12,969 nt of DNA from Comamonas sp. lk (GTDB taxonomy: Bacteria; Pseudomonadota; Gammaproteobacteria; Burkholderiales; Burkholderiaceae_C). The DNA lies in assembly GCA_945901215.1 (NCBI GenBank), contig CAMDKE010000030.1, positions 1 through 12,969 on the forward strand, written 5' to 3'. The position numbers and the translations under genes were made by a program. This document shows, in pieces, positions 1-6,690 of this stretch (positions are counted from its first letter, which is position 1; each line of letters starts with the position of its first letter). The notes beneath the pieces were generated by a model. That model worked only from the letters and a program-made list of their open reading frames with translations, was not told the origin of the DNA and searched no databases.

Positions 1-174
1 GAAATGATCGAAGGCCGCACCCTGGAGCAAAAGAAAAAACTGGTGCAAGAAATTACCCGCGTCAGTGTCGAAGTGCTCGGCGGCTCGCCCGACTCGGTGG
101 ACGTATTGATCACCGACGTGAAAGCCGAAAACTGGGCCACCGGCGGCAAACTGTGGAGTGAGCCGCGCAGCTGA
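1..174 (+). CDS. 4-oxalocrotonate tautomerase family protein, C-terminal part (5' end outside window)
   Basis: The 57 residues in view align by eye with 4-oxalocrotonate tautomerases: an EMIEGRT segment, a helix starting LEQKKKLV, a second strand SVDVLITDV and the ENWATGG turn. These small enzymes form oligomers and use an N-terminal proline as general base to interconvert keto and enol acids, often in aromatic ring-cleavage pathways. By alignment with classic 4-OT only about the first five mature residues, including catalytic Pro1, are missing. The Arg11 equivalent is present in EGRT, but the position matching Arg39 is Asp (SVDVL instead of SVRVI), so the substrate may differ from 2-hydroxymuconate. 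It is followed after 65 bp by the amidotransferase gene on the same strand. The family call is firm; the exact reaction is not known. Confidence 0.85.
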   Translation, partial: EMIEGRTLEQKKKLVQEITRVSVEVLGGSPDSVDVLITDVKAENWATGGKLWSEPRS

Positions 175-239
175 CCCAGCCGCTCCACGCGGCGCCCTGT
201 GTGCATCCCCGGCATAGCGCAAACGCGTAAACTGTTTCC

Positions 240-1046
240 ATGTGCCAATTGCTAGGAATGAACAGCCGCCTGCCAGCCAGCCTGACCCTGAGCTTTACCG
301 GTTTTGCGCAACGCGGAGGCTGCACCGACCACCATTCCGACGGCTGGGGCATTGCGTTTTTTGAAAGCGATGGCGACCAGCCGGGCAAGGCGGCGCGGCA
401 TTTTGTGGACAAAGAAAGCGCCGCCACCTCGCCCATTGCGCACATGCTGCGCAGCTATCCCATCAAAAGCCACAACGTGGTGGCCCATGTGCGCAAGGCC
501 ACGGTGGGCGCGGTCAATCTGGAGAACTGCCACCCCTTTGTGCGCGAACTCTGGGGCCGCTACTGGGTGTTTGCCCACAACGGCGACCTGAAAGACTTTG
601 CGCCCCTGCTGCACGGTAGTTTCCGCCCCGTAGGTACCACCGACAGCGAGCTGGCCTTTTGCTGGATGCTGCAAGAGATGAACAAATCGCACGCCGGCGT
701 GCCCACCGCGAGCGAACTCACCCACACCCTGCGCGAGCTATCGCATCGCGTCGCCCAGCACGGCACCTTCAACTTTTTGCTTAGCAACGGCCAGGCGCTG
801 TGGGCACATGCCAGCACCAAGCTGCACTACGTGCTGCGCCAGCACCCTTTTAGCGAGGTGCAACTCAAGGACGAAGACATCAGCGTCGACCTGTCGCAGC
901 TCAATTCCCCTGACGACCGTCAGGTGATTGTGGTGACCGAGCCCCTCACCTCCAACGAAACCTGGGCCGCCATGCAGCCCGGCGAACTGCAGGTGTTTAT
1001 TGAAGGGCTGCCTTTTATCTCGCCGCCGCCTCCAGCGCGTCCATGA
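240..1046 (+). CDS. yafJ: YafJ/Dug3-type class II glutamine amidotransferase-fold protein
   Basis: This 268-residue protein resembles E. coli YafJ over its whole length. The start is fixed by the family chemistry: Met1 is removed and Cys2 (MCQLLGM) becomes the N-terminal nucleophile. Visible motifs are SDGWGIAFFE (33-42), HVRKAT with the substrate-carboxylate arginine (83-88), NCHPF (96-100), FAHNGDL carrying the oxyanion-hole Asn-Gly (111-117), and GTTDSE (132-137). The family hydrolyses amide or gamma-glutamyl bonds. Besides YafJ it includes EgtC of ergothioneine synthesis and yeast Dug3, a subunit of a glutathione-degrading complex. No synthase domain is fused, so the acceptor reaction, if any, is unknown. 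The last 32 bp overlap the 3' end of convergent gshB. No Shine-Dalgarno sequence is visible upstream of the ATG. The fold is certain; a gamma-glutamyl substrate is inferred from family and neighbours. Confidence 0.88.
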   Translation: MCQLLGMNSRLPASLTLSFTGFAQRGGCTDHHSDGWGIAFFESDGDQPGKAARHFVDKESAATSPIAHMLRSYPIKSHNVVAHVRKATVGAVNLENCHPFVRELWGRYWVFAHNGDLKDFAPLLHGSFRPVGTTDSELAFCWMLQEMNKSHAGVPTASELTHTLRELSHRVAQHGTFNFLLSNGQALWAHASTKLHYVLRQHPFSEVQLKDEDISVDLSQLNSPDDRQVIVVTEPLTSNETWAAMQPGELQVFIEGLPFISPPPPARP

Positions 1047-1959
1047 ACATGGCGCTCACGTCAAAGCCCGTCTGGTCGGTGATTTCCTGAAAACAGGTTG
1101 GGCTGGTGACGTTGATTTCGGTGAGGTGGGTGCCGATGATGTCCAGACCCACCAGCAGCAAACCGCGCGCCGCCAGCACCGGCCCGATGGCCTCGGCCAC
1201 CGCGCGGTCTGCGGCATTGAGCGGCTGCGCCACGCCCAAGCCGCCCGCCGCCAGGTTGCCCCGCACCTCGCCGCCCTGGGGAATGCGCGCCAGGCAAAAC
1301 GGCACCGGCTTGCCACCAATCACCAGTACGCGCTTGTCGCCCTCGGTGATAGCGGGCAAGAACTTTTGCACCATCAGGCTTTGCGCGCCGTCTTTGTTTA
1401 GCGTCTCGGTGATTGAGCCCAGATTCAGGCCGTCGTCTTTGACCCGGAATATGCCGCTGCCGCCCATGCCGTCCAGCGGCTTCAAGATGATGTCGCGGTG
1501 CTCTGCATGGAAGGCGCGCACCGCCAACGCATCGCGCGTGACCAGCGTGGGGCCGATGAACTGGGGAAACTCCATGATCGCCAGCTTTTCCGGGTGGTCG
1601 CGCAGGGCGCGCGGCTTATTGAACACCTTGGCACCCTCGCGCTCGGCTTGTTCTAGCAAGTGGGTGGCGTAGAAAAACTCGCTGTCAAAGGGCGGGTCTT
1701 TGCGCATGACCACGGCATCGAAACTACGCAGCTCGCGCACCATGCCGCTTTCCAGAAAAAACCAGTCTGTTGGGTTACCCGTGAGGCGAATCTGGCGCAC
1801 CAGGGCCTGCACCACGCCGCCGCTGCGCCACACCAGCTCGCGCGGCTCGCAAGCCGCCACCGTGTGGCCGCGCGCCTGCGCCTCGCGCATCATGGCAAAG
1901 GTGGTGTCTTTGTAAATCTGGAACGATTCCAGCGGGTCGGCAACAAACAGAATGTGCAT
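1015..1959 (-). CDS. gshB: Glutathione synthetase (GshB)
   Basis: It joins gamma-glutamylcysteine and glycine using ATP, the second step of glutathione synthesis, in the cytoplasm. The 314-residue length matches the bacterial enzyme, and the protein follows E. coli GshB throughout: FVADPL near the N-terminus, YKDTTFAMM (16-24), MRKDPPFDSEF (85-95), the ATP-grasp segment ILKPLDGMGGSGIF (158-171), ARIPQGGEVRGNLAAGG (224-240) and LTEINVTSPTC (279-289). The ATG at 1959 is chosen because homologs begin there and a good ribosome site lies 9 nt upstream. An 18-codon upstream extension lacks family similarity. The gene follows benE after 75 bp on the same strand, and its 3' end overlaps the convergent amidotransferase gene. 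gshA, the partner enzyme, lies two genes upstream. Confidence 0.97.
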   Translation of the reverse strand: MHILFVADPLESFQIYKDTTFAMMREAQARGHTVAACEPRELVWRSGGVVQALVRQIRLTGNPTDWFFLESGMVRELRSFDAVVMRKDPPFDSEFFYATHLLEQAEREGAKVFNKPRALRDHPEKLAIMEFPQFIGPTLVTRDALAVRAFHAEHRDIILKPLDGMGGSGIFRVKDDGLNLGSITETLNKDGAQSLMVQKFLPAITEGDKRVLVIGGKPVPFCLARIPQGGEVRGNLAAGGLGVAQPLNAADRAVAEAIGPVLAARGLLLVGLDIIGTHLTEINVTSPTCFQEITDQTGFDVSAMFMDALEAAAR

Positions 1960-1966
1960 ACAGGAG

Positions 1967-1972
1967 CTCTCC
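1967..1972 (-). promoter_or_regulatory. Ribosome binding site deciding the gshB start
   Basis: On the minus strand GGAGAG precedes the ATG at 1959, with its GGAG core 9 nt from the start codon. This is the only good Shine-Dalgarno sequence near the 5' end of gshB. It agrees with the family's usual N-terminus, so the longer reading frame up to 2013 is not used. Confidence 0.7.
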
Positions 1973-2034
1973 AGACAGACGCGCCGCGCGACGACAGGGG
2001 TCGCAGGGGCCATAAACGGTTTGGCCGCCGACCT

Positions 2035-3249
2035 TCAGGCCTGGCGCTTGGCCGGCCGGTAGTGTTGCACAGTCAGCGCCAGCACCCCAGCTACCAGCCC
2101 CCAAAAGGCCGAGCCCACGCCGCCGATAACCACGCCGCTTAGCGTAATCAAAAAAGTCACCATGGCCGCTTCGCGGTCGGCCTCTTTGTGCAGGGCGGCT
2201 GCCAGCGCGCTGCCGATAGTGCCCATCAGCGCCAGTCCGGCTATTGCAGCAACCAGCTCTGTAGGAAAGGCCGTCAGCAGCGCCATGATGGTGGCGCCAA
2301 ACAAACCCAGCACGATGTACAACACGCCGCAGGACACGGCTGCGGTGTAGCGCCGCGTGCGGTCCGGGTGCGCTTCGGGGCCCATGCAAATGGCTGCGGT
2401 AATGGCGCTCAGATTGAGCGAAAACGCGCCAAAAGGCGCTAGCACGAACGTGGCCAGTCCGGTGAGCGTGAGGATTTTGGATACCGGAATCCCTGCGTCG
2501 CCACCGTGCGCACGCTCGTCGCCAAAGCCCGAGGCGCGGATGGCGGCTACGCCCGGCAGGTTTTGCGAAGCCATGGTGACCACAAACAAAGGCAGCGCCA
2601 AGCTGACCAAGGCGGAGAATGAAAATTCAGGCGCAACAAACACCGGCACCGTCAGACCCAGAGGGATGTCCACCCGGGAAAAGCCGCCCTGCGCGGCCAC
2701 AAACAACACCGCAAACAACAAGGTACCGGGCACTGCGTAGCGCGGCACAAAACGCTTGCCCAGCAAATAGGTCAGCAGCATCAGCACCACCAGCGGCAGC
2801 GCCGACTCGGCCGCGGCAAAGCCTGCCAGTCCAAAGCGCGCCAACACGCCCGCCAGCAAGGCGCTGGCTAGTGCCAGGGGGATGCGGTTCATCACGCGCT
2901 CAAACCAGCCGGTGGCGCCCATCAGCACCACCAGCGCGGCGCTTGCCATGAAGGCGCCCACCGCGTCGCCCATGGAGAAGCCCCCGACCAGGCCAGCGCT
3001 GGCCAAAACCGCTGCGCCTGGCGTGCTCCAGGCCACCATCACCGGCTTGCGCAGCCATAGCGAAGGAACGGCAGTGGCCAGACCCATGCCAATGCACACG
3101 GCCCAGAGCCACGAGGCCAGCATCGCTGGCGTAGCGCCAAAAGCCTGGGCGGCTTGATAAATGATGGCGATCGAGCTGGTAATGCCCACCAGCACCGAAA
3201 CAAAACCGGCAGTAAAGCTGGACCAACTCAGGTCTTTGAAGAACTGCAC
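2035..3249 (-). CDS. benE: Benzoate/H+ symporter family protein (BenE-like)
   Basis: A very hydrophobic 404-residue inner-membrane protein with the layout of the BenE/YdcO family, about twelve membrane segments. Recognisable family segments are WSTPGAA (74-80), TMASQNLPGVAAIRASGF (225-242) and NLSAITAAICMGPEAHPD (279-296). BenE of Acinetobacter imports benzoate with protons; most other members, including E. coli YdcO, have no proven substrate, and no benzoate-catabolic gene is visible here. The GTG at 3249 is the first possible start after the in-frame TAG that ends kup, only 6 bases away, with a weak AGG five bases before it. Translation probably depends on ribosomes finishing kup. The family is secure; benzoate as substrate is an assumption. 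Confidence 0.9.
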   Translation of the reverse strand: MQFFKDLSWSSFTAGFVSVLVGITSSIAIIYQAAQAFGATPAMLASWLWAVCIGMGLATAVPSLWLRKPVMVAWSTPGAAVLASAGLVGGFSMGDAVGAFMASAALVVLMGATGWFERVMNRIPLALASALLAGVLARFGLAGFAAAESALPLVVLMLLTYLLGKRFVPRYAVPGTLLFAVLFVAAQGGFSRVDIPLGLTVPVFVAPEFSFSALVSLALPLFVVTMASQNLPGVAAIRASGFGDERAHGGDAGIPVSKILTLTGLATFVLAPFGAFSLNLSAITAAICMGPEAHPDRTRRYTAAVSCGVLYIVLGLFGATIMALLTAFPTELVAAIAGLALMGTIGSALAAALHKEADREAAMVTFLITLSGVVIGGVGSAFWGLVAGVLALTVQHYRPAKRQA

Positions 3250-3255
3250 GTAGGC

Positions 3256-5124
3256 CTAGATTTCGATTTTGGAGCCCAGCTCCACCACCGAGTTGTTGGG
3301 CAGGTTCAAAAAGTCGGCGGCACTGCTGGCGTTGTGGTGCATTTGGGCAAATAACTTTTCGCGCCACGGTGCCATGCCCTTGCCCAGCGTAGGCACCACG
3401 GTGTCGCGGGACAAAAAGTAGCTTGTCAACATGGGGTCCAGCGCCACGCCACGGCCTTTGAGCTGCTGCAGGGCCTTGGGCACGTCGGGGTCGTTCTTGA
3501 AGCCGTAGTTGATCAGCACCTGCCAGCAGTCGTGGCCCAGACGCTCGATCTCGATGCGCTTGTCCAGCCCAATCCACGGCACTTCGTGGTTGCGCACGGT
3601 GACAAACAAATTGGTGTCGTGCAACACCTTGTTGTGCTTGAGGTTGTGCAGCAGCGCGTTGGGAACATTGCCCACGGCCGCAGTCAAAAACACCGCCGTT
3701 CCTTCTACGCGCGTGGGCGGGCTGACAAACACGGCCTCCAAAAAGCTGGGCAAATCCATGGAGTCAGCCTGTATTTTCGAGCTCAAGAGCGCGCGCCCGT
3801 CTTTCCAGGTGCCCATGAACAGGAACACCACGGCGCCAATAAGCAACGGAAACCAACCGCCGTCAAATAGCTTGAGCAGATTGGAGCCCCAAAACAGGAG
3901 GTCCACCGTAAAGAAGAAGCCGGTTGCCGCCAAACACAGGCCCAGCGGGTATTTCCAGCCGTAGCGAATCACGTAGAACGTCAAAATGGTGGTGATCAGC
4001 ATGTCAGTACACACCGCAATACCATAGGCCGCAGCCAGATTGCTAGACGACTTGAACATCACCACCGCCAGTACGATGGCGGCAAACAGGCCCCAGTTCA
4101 CAAAGGGAATGTAGATTTGGCCCGCTTCGCGCGCGCTGGTGTGAACCAGATTCAGGCGCGGCAGGTAACCCAGCTGAATCACCTGTTTGGTCACGCTAAA
4201 GGCGCCGGTAATCAAAGCCTGTGAGGCAATCACCGCCGCCATGGTGGCCAGCACCACCAAAGGCAACAGCATCCAGTCGGGCGCCATCATGTAAAACGGG
4301 TTTTTGACGGCCGCAGGGTTGCTTAGCAGCAGCGCGCCTTGGCCGAAGTAGTTCAAGGTCAGCGAGGGCATGACCACAAAAAACCAGGCCACGCGGATCG
4401 GTTTTTTGCCGAAATGCCCCAGGTCGGCGTACAGCGCCTCGGCGCCGGTCACGCACAACACCACCGCGCCCAGCAGGATGAAGGTCACTCCCGGGTTTTC
4501 CCACACAAAGGTCAGCGCGTAATAGGGGTTAAGGGCCACCAATATGTGCGGGTTAGCAGCGATATGTGCCACGCCCAGGGCCGCAAGCACCGCGAACCAC
4601 AGCACCGTAATCGGACCAAAAAACTTGCCGATACCGCCAGTTCCGCGCTTTTGCACCCAAAACAGGCAAAACAAGATCACCAGCGTAATCGGTACCACGT
4701 ACTTGACGAACTTCGGCGAAATGATCTCCAGACCCTCAACTGCGCCCAGCACCGAAATAGCCGGGGTAATCACCCCGTCGCCATAAAACAAGCAGGTGCC
4801 AAAAATACCCACGTTGAGCAGCACATGGCGCAGGGCGGGACGGTCCTTTACCGCCTGGGACGCCAGCGCCAGCATGGCGACCAGGCCGCCCTCCCCTTCG
4901 TTATCAGCGCGCAAAACCAAAATAACGTATTTGAGAGAGACGATGACGGTCAGGGTCCAAAAAATCATGGACAAGATGCCGTACACGTTGTCTGGGGTGA
5001 AGGGTACGTGGCCGGAGCCAAACACCTCCTTAAGCGCATACAGCACGCTGGTGCCAATATCGCCATACACCACGCCAATGGCGCCCAGCGTGAGCGCGCT
5101 TAATGAAGATTTAGAAGCTGACAA
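3256..5124 (-). CDS. kup: Low-affinity potassium uptake permease (Kup/TrkD)
   Basis: An inner-membrane K+/H+ symporter of the KUP/HAK/KT family. Family segments, numbered from the chosen start, are GAIGVVYGDIGTS (14-26), LRADNEGEGGLVAML (71-85), FYGDGVITPAISVLGAVEGL (113-132), the later GAEALYADLGHFG, and a soluble C-terminal region ending VVELGSKIEI. The frame is open to 5250 but contains no ATG at the 5' end. The TTG at 5124 (GGA 6 nt upstream) gives 622 residues, the length of E. coli Kup, and an N-terminus SASKSSLSALTLG typical of relatives. TTG at 5163 and GTG at 5190 are less likely starts. Residue 27 is Val where the usual motif reads GDIGTSPLY. benE follows in the same frame after the TAG. 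The 168-bp gap to gshA holds an inverted repeat. Function is firm; the start is not. Confidence 0.94.
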   Translation of the reverse strand: MSASKSSLSALTLGAIGVVYGDIGTSVLYALKEVFGSGHVPFTPDNVYGILSMIFWTLTVIVSLKYVILVLRADNEGEGGLVAMLALASQAVKDRPALRHVLLNVGIFGTCLFYGDGVITPAISVLGAVEGLEIISPKFVKYVVPITLVILFCLFWVQKRGTGGIGKFFGPITVLWFAVLAALGVAHIAANPHILVALNPYYALTFVWENPGVTFILLGAVVLCVTGAEALYADLGHFGKKPIRVAWFFVVMPSLTLNYFGQGALLLSNPAAVKNPFYMMAPDWMLLPLVVLATMAAVIASQALITGAFSVTKQVIQLGYLPRLNLVHTSAREAGQIYIPFVNWGLFAAIVLAVVMFKSSSNLAAAYGIAVCTDMLITTILTFYVIRYGWKYPLGLCLAATGFFFTVDLLFWGSNLLKLFDGGWFPLLIGAVVFLFMGTWKDGRALLSSKIQADSMDLPSFLEAVFVSPPTRVEGTAVFLTAAVGNVPNALLHNLKHNKVLHDTNLFVTVRNHEVPWIGLDKRIEIERLGHDCWQVLINYGFKNDPDVPKALQQLKGRGVALDPMLTSYFLSRDTVVPTLGKGMAPWREKLFAQMHHNASSAADFLNLPNNSVVELGSKIEI

Positions 5125-5204
5125 AGTCGTTCCGGGTGCTTGGGCGGCCCGGTTTCCATTCAACGAAGGAGCGCCATTGTGCCCCTGCACGCGCGCAAAA
5201 ACGT

Positions 5205-5253
5205 CGTTTGTTTGAAAAACAGCACCAACAATGCTGCATCGCAGCAACAAACG
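5205..5253 (-). repeat. Inverted repeat between gshA and kup, possible terminator or attenuator
   Basis: Read on the plus strand, CGTTTGTT (5205-5212) is the exact reverse complement of AACAAACG (5246-5253). A second hairpin, TGCTGC-ATC-GCAGCA (5232-5246), lies inside and shares one base with the outer arm, so the two may be alternative folds. In the transcribed minus direction the outer stem is followed two bases later by a run of five T. This could be a weak intrinsic terminator or an attenuator separating gshA from kup. The outer stem is AT-rich and the enclosed loop is long, so the effect is uncertain. The structure falls where the longest kup reading frame would be coding, which favours the downstream kup start. 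Confidence 0.4.
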
Positions 5254-5292
5254 TCGCGCTCGCGACTCTGCCGGTGGCGGCCGGACTGCGGC

Positions 5293-6579
5293 TTAGTCGT
5301 CCAGGTCGGCTTCTGGGTCGGTGGCTTCGAGCTCGTAGCTCGCAGCCAGCATGGCCAGGCGCCCGATCACGCCATACATATAAAAGCGGTTGGGCGCGCT
5401 GGCGCCAGGGCGAACCCCCAGCTGTGGCAGCTGCGCACCCCCGCCAAAGGCCAAGGGCACGTAGCGCGAGCCCGGTGCGCTCAGGTTTTCATCGCTACCG
5501 CGCTCGGCGTGCACCCGGTAAAAACCGCCCACCACATAGCGGTCCATCATGTAGACCACCGGCTCGGCCACAGCATCGTTCATGCGCTCATGGGTCAATA
5601 TGCCCTCTTGCAGTATCAGCTCTTGTAGCCCCGCACCAGGCTGGCCCGGCGCGGCGGACGCCGCCAACAACGCGGCCAGGTCATTGGCATCCCGCACCGT
5701 CATCAAGCCCATACCGCTGCTGCGGTTGTTGGCCTTGACGATCACAAACGGTCTTTCCTTGATGCCATATTCCTTGTACTTTTTCTTCACCTTGAACAGC
5801 AACACATCCACCCGCTCACCCAGGCTCGCCAGTCCCTGGGCGCTGGAGAGGTCGATGTTCCCGCAGGTGTCATACATCGGGTTAATCAGCCACGGGTCGA
5901 TGCCAATGAGCTTGCCAAAGCGCTTAGCGATCTCCTCGTAGCACCTGAAGTGCATGCTTTTGCGCCGCGTGGTCCAACTGGCATGCAGAGGCGGCAGCAG
6001 GTATTGCTGGTGCAGGTCCTCCAAAATGCCGGGCACACCCGCGTGCAAGTCGTTGTTGAGCAGCACGGTACAAGGGTCAAAGTCTTTGACGCCAATGCGG
6101 CCCTTGGCGCGCACCACCGGCTCCAGGGTGATGCTTTCGCCCCCGGGCAGCTCCATCACAGTCGCTTTTTTGATCTCCGGGCTGATGGAGCCAATACGCA
6201 CGTTCAAACCCGCCATGTGAAAAATGCGGCGCAATTGCGCCAAATTGCTCAAATAAAAGGTGTTTTTGGTGTTGTGCTCCGGAATGATGAGCAGATTGCG
6301 CGCCTCAGGGCAGATTTTCTCTATCGCCACCATCGCCGCCTGCACCGCCAGGGGCAGCATCGCCTCGGTCAGGTTGTTCCAGCCCGTGGGGAAAAAGTCG
6401 GTATCTACCGGCGCGAGCTTGAAGCCCGCATTGCGCACGTCCACCGAAGCATAAAACGGGGGCGTGTGCTCCATCCACTCCAGCCGGAACCAGCGCTCAA
6501 TGGCCGGCATGGTGTCCAGAATGCGCTGCTCCAGCTCATTGATCGGGCCGGTCAGTGCGGTGACGAGGTGGGGAACCAT
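5293..6579 (-). CDS. gshA: Glutamate-cysteine ligase, Acidithiobacillus-type (GshA)
   Basis: It makes gamma-glutamylcysteine from glutamate and cysteine with ATP, the first step of glutathione synthesis. The 428-residue protein belongs to the proteobacterial GshA type first defined in Acidithiobacillus ferrooxidans (TIGR02049), unrelated in primary sequence to E. coli GshA. Characteristic segments are SVDVRNAGFKLAPVDTDFFP (45-64), IIPEHNTKNTFYLSNL (98-113), ELPGGESITLEP (143-154), LNNDLHAGVPG (174-184), TTRRKSMHF (203-211) and the ATP-binding-like VKANNRSSGMGLM (281-293). The ATG at 6579 is preferred. A TTG-initiated 15-codon extension to 6624 would cover a possible -10 element, TATAAC (6616-6621), for which no good -35 was found. 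The gene lies 109 bp after proA and 168 bp before kup; gshB is two genes further on. Confidence 0.95.
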   Translation of the reverse strand: MVPHLVTALTGPINELEQRILDTMPAIERWFRLEWMEHTPPFYASVDVRNAGFKLAPVDTDFFPTGWNNLTEAMLPLAVQAAMVAIEKICPEARNLLIIPEHNTKNTFYLSNLAQLRRIFHMAGLNVRIGSISPEIKKATVMELPGGESITLEPVVRAKGRIGVKDFDPCTVLLNNDLHAGVPGILEDLHQQYLLPPLHASWTTRRKSMHFRCYEEIAKRFGKLIGIDPWLINPMYDTCGNIDLSSAQGLASLGERVDVLLFKVKKKYKEYGIKERPFVIVKANNRSSGMGLMTVRDANDLAALLAASAAPGQPGAGLQELILQEGILTHERMNDAVAEPVVYMMDRYVVGGFYRVHAERGSDENLSAPGSRYVPLAFGGGAQLPQLGVRPGASAPNRFYMYGVIGRLAMLAASYELEATDPEADLDD

Positions 6580-6663
6580 GGCGGTGCTGCTTTCATCGGT
6601 AAATTGCCGGGCCGGGTTATACAAAACCGTGTGTTTCAGGTGGTGGCCATTGTGGAAAATGCA

Positions 6664-6690
6664 AGTGCCTACCCGCCCTTAAAGGGCACT
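6664..6690 (-). terminator. Weak stem-loop overlapping the proA stop codon
   Basis: AGTGCC (6664-6669) and GGCACT (6685-6690) are complementary around a 15-nt loop. A competing shorter stem, GCCCT-TAA-AGGGC, forms within the same stretch (6675-6687). On the minus strand the structure starts inside the proA TAG and is followed by TGCATTTTCC, with only four consecutive T. It may slow or end proA transcription before gshA, but the T tract is short and displaced, so this is a tentative call. Confidence 0.25.

Noticed and set aside
1960..2013. An 18-codon N-terminal extension of gshB
   Set aside because: The extra residues have no family counterpart, and a good ribosome site directly precedes the ATG at 1959.
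5205..5253. A potassium-linked c-di-AMP (ydaO-type) riboswitch upstream of kup
   Set aside because: The stretch is too short and lacks the long conserved core of that class, which is not expected in betaproteobacteria. Only simple inverted repeats are visible.
6580..6624. A TTG-initiated extension of gshA
   Set aside because: The ATG at 6579 gives a family-like start. The extension would begin at a rare start codon inside a stretch with a -10-like sequence.
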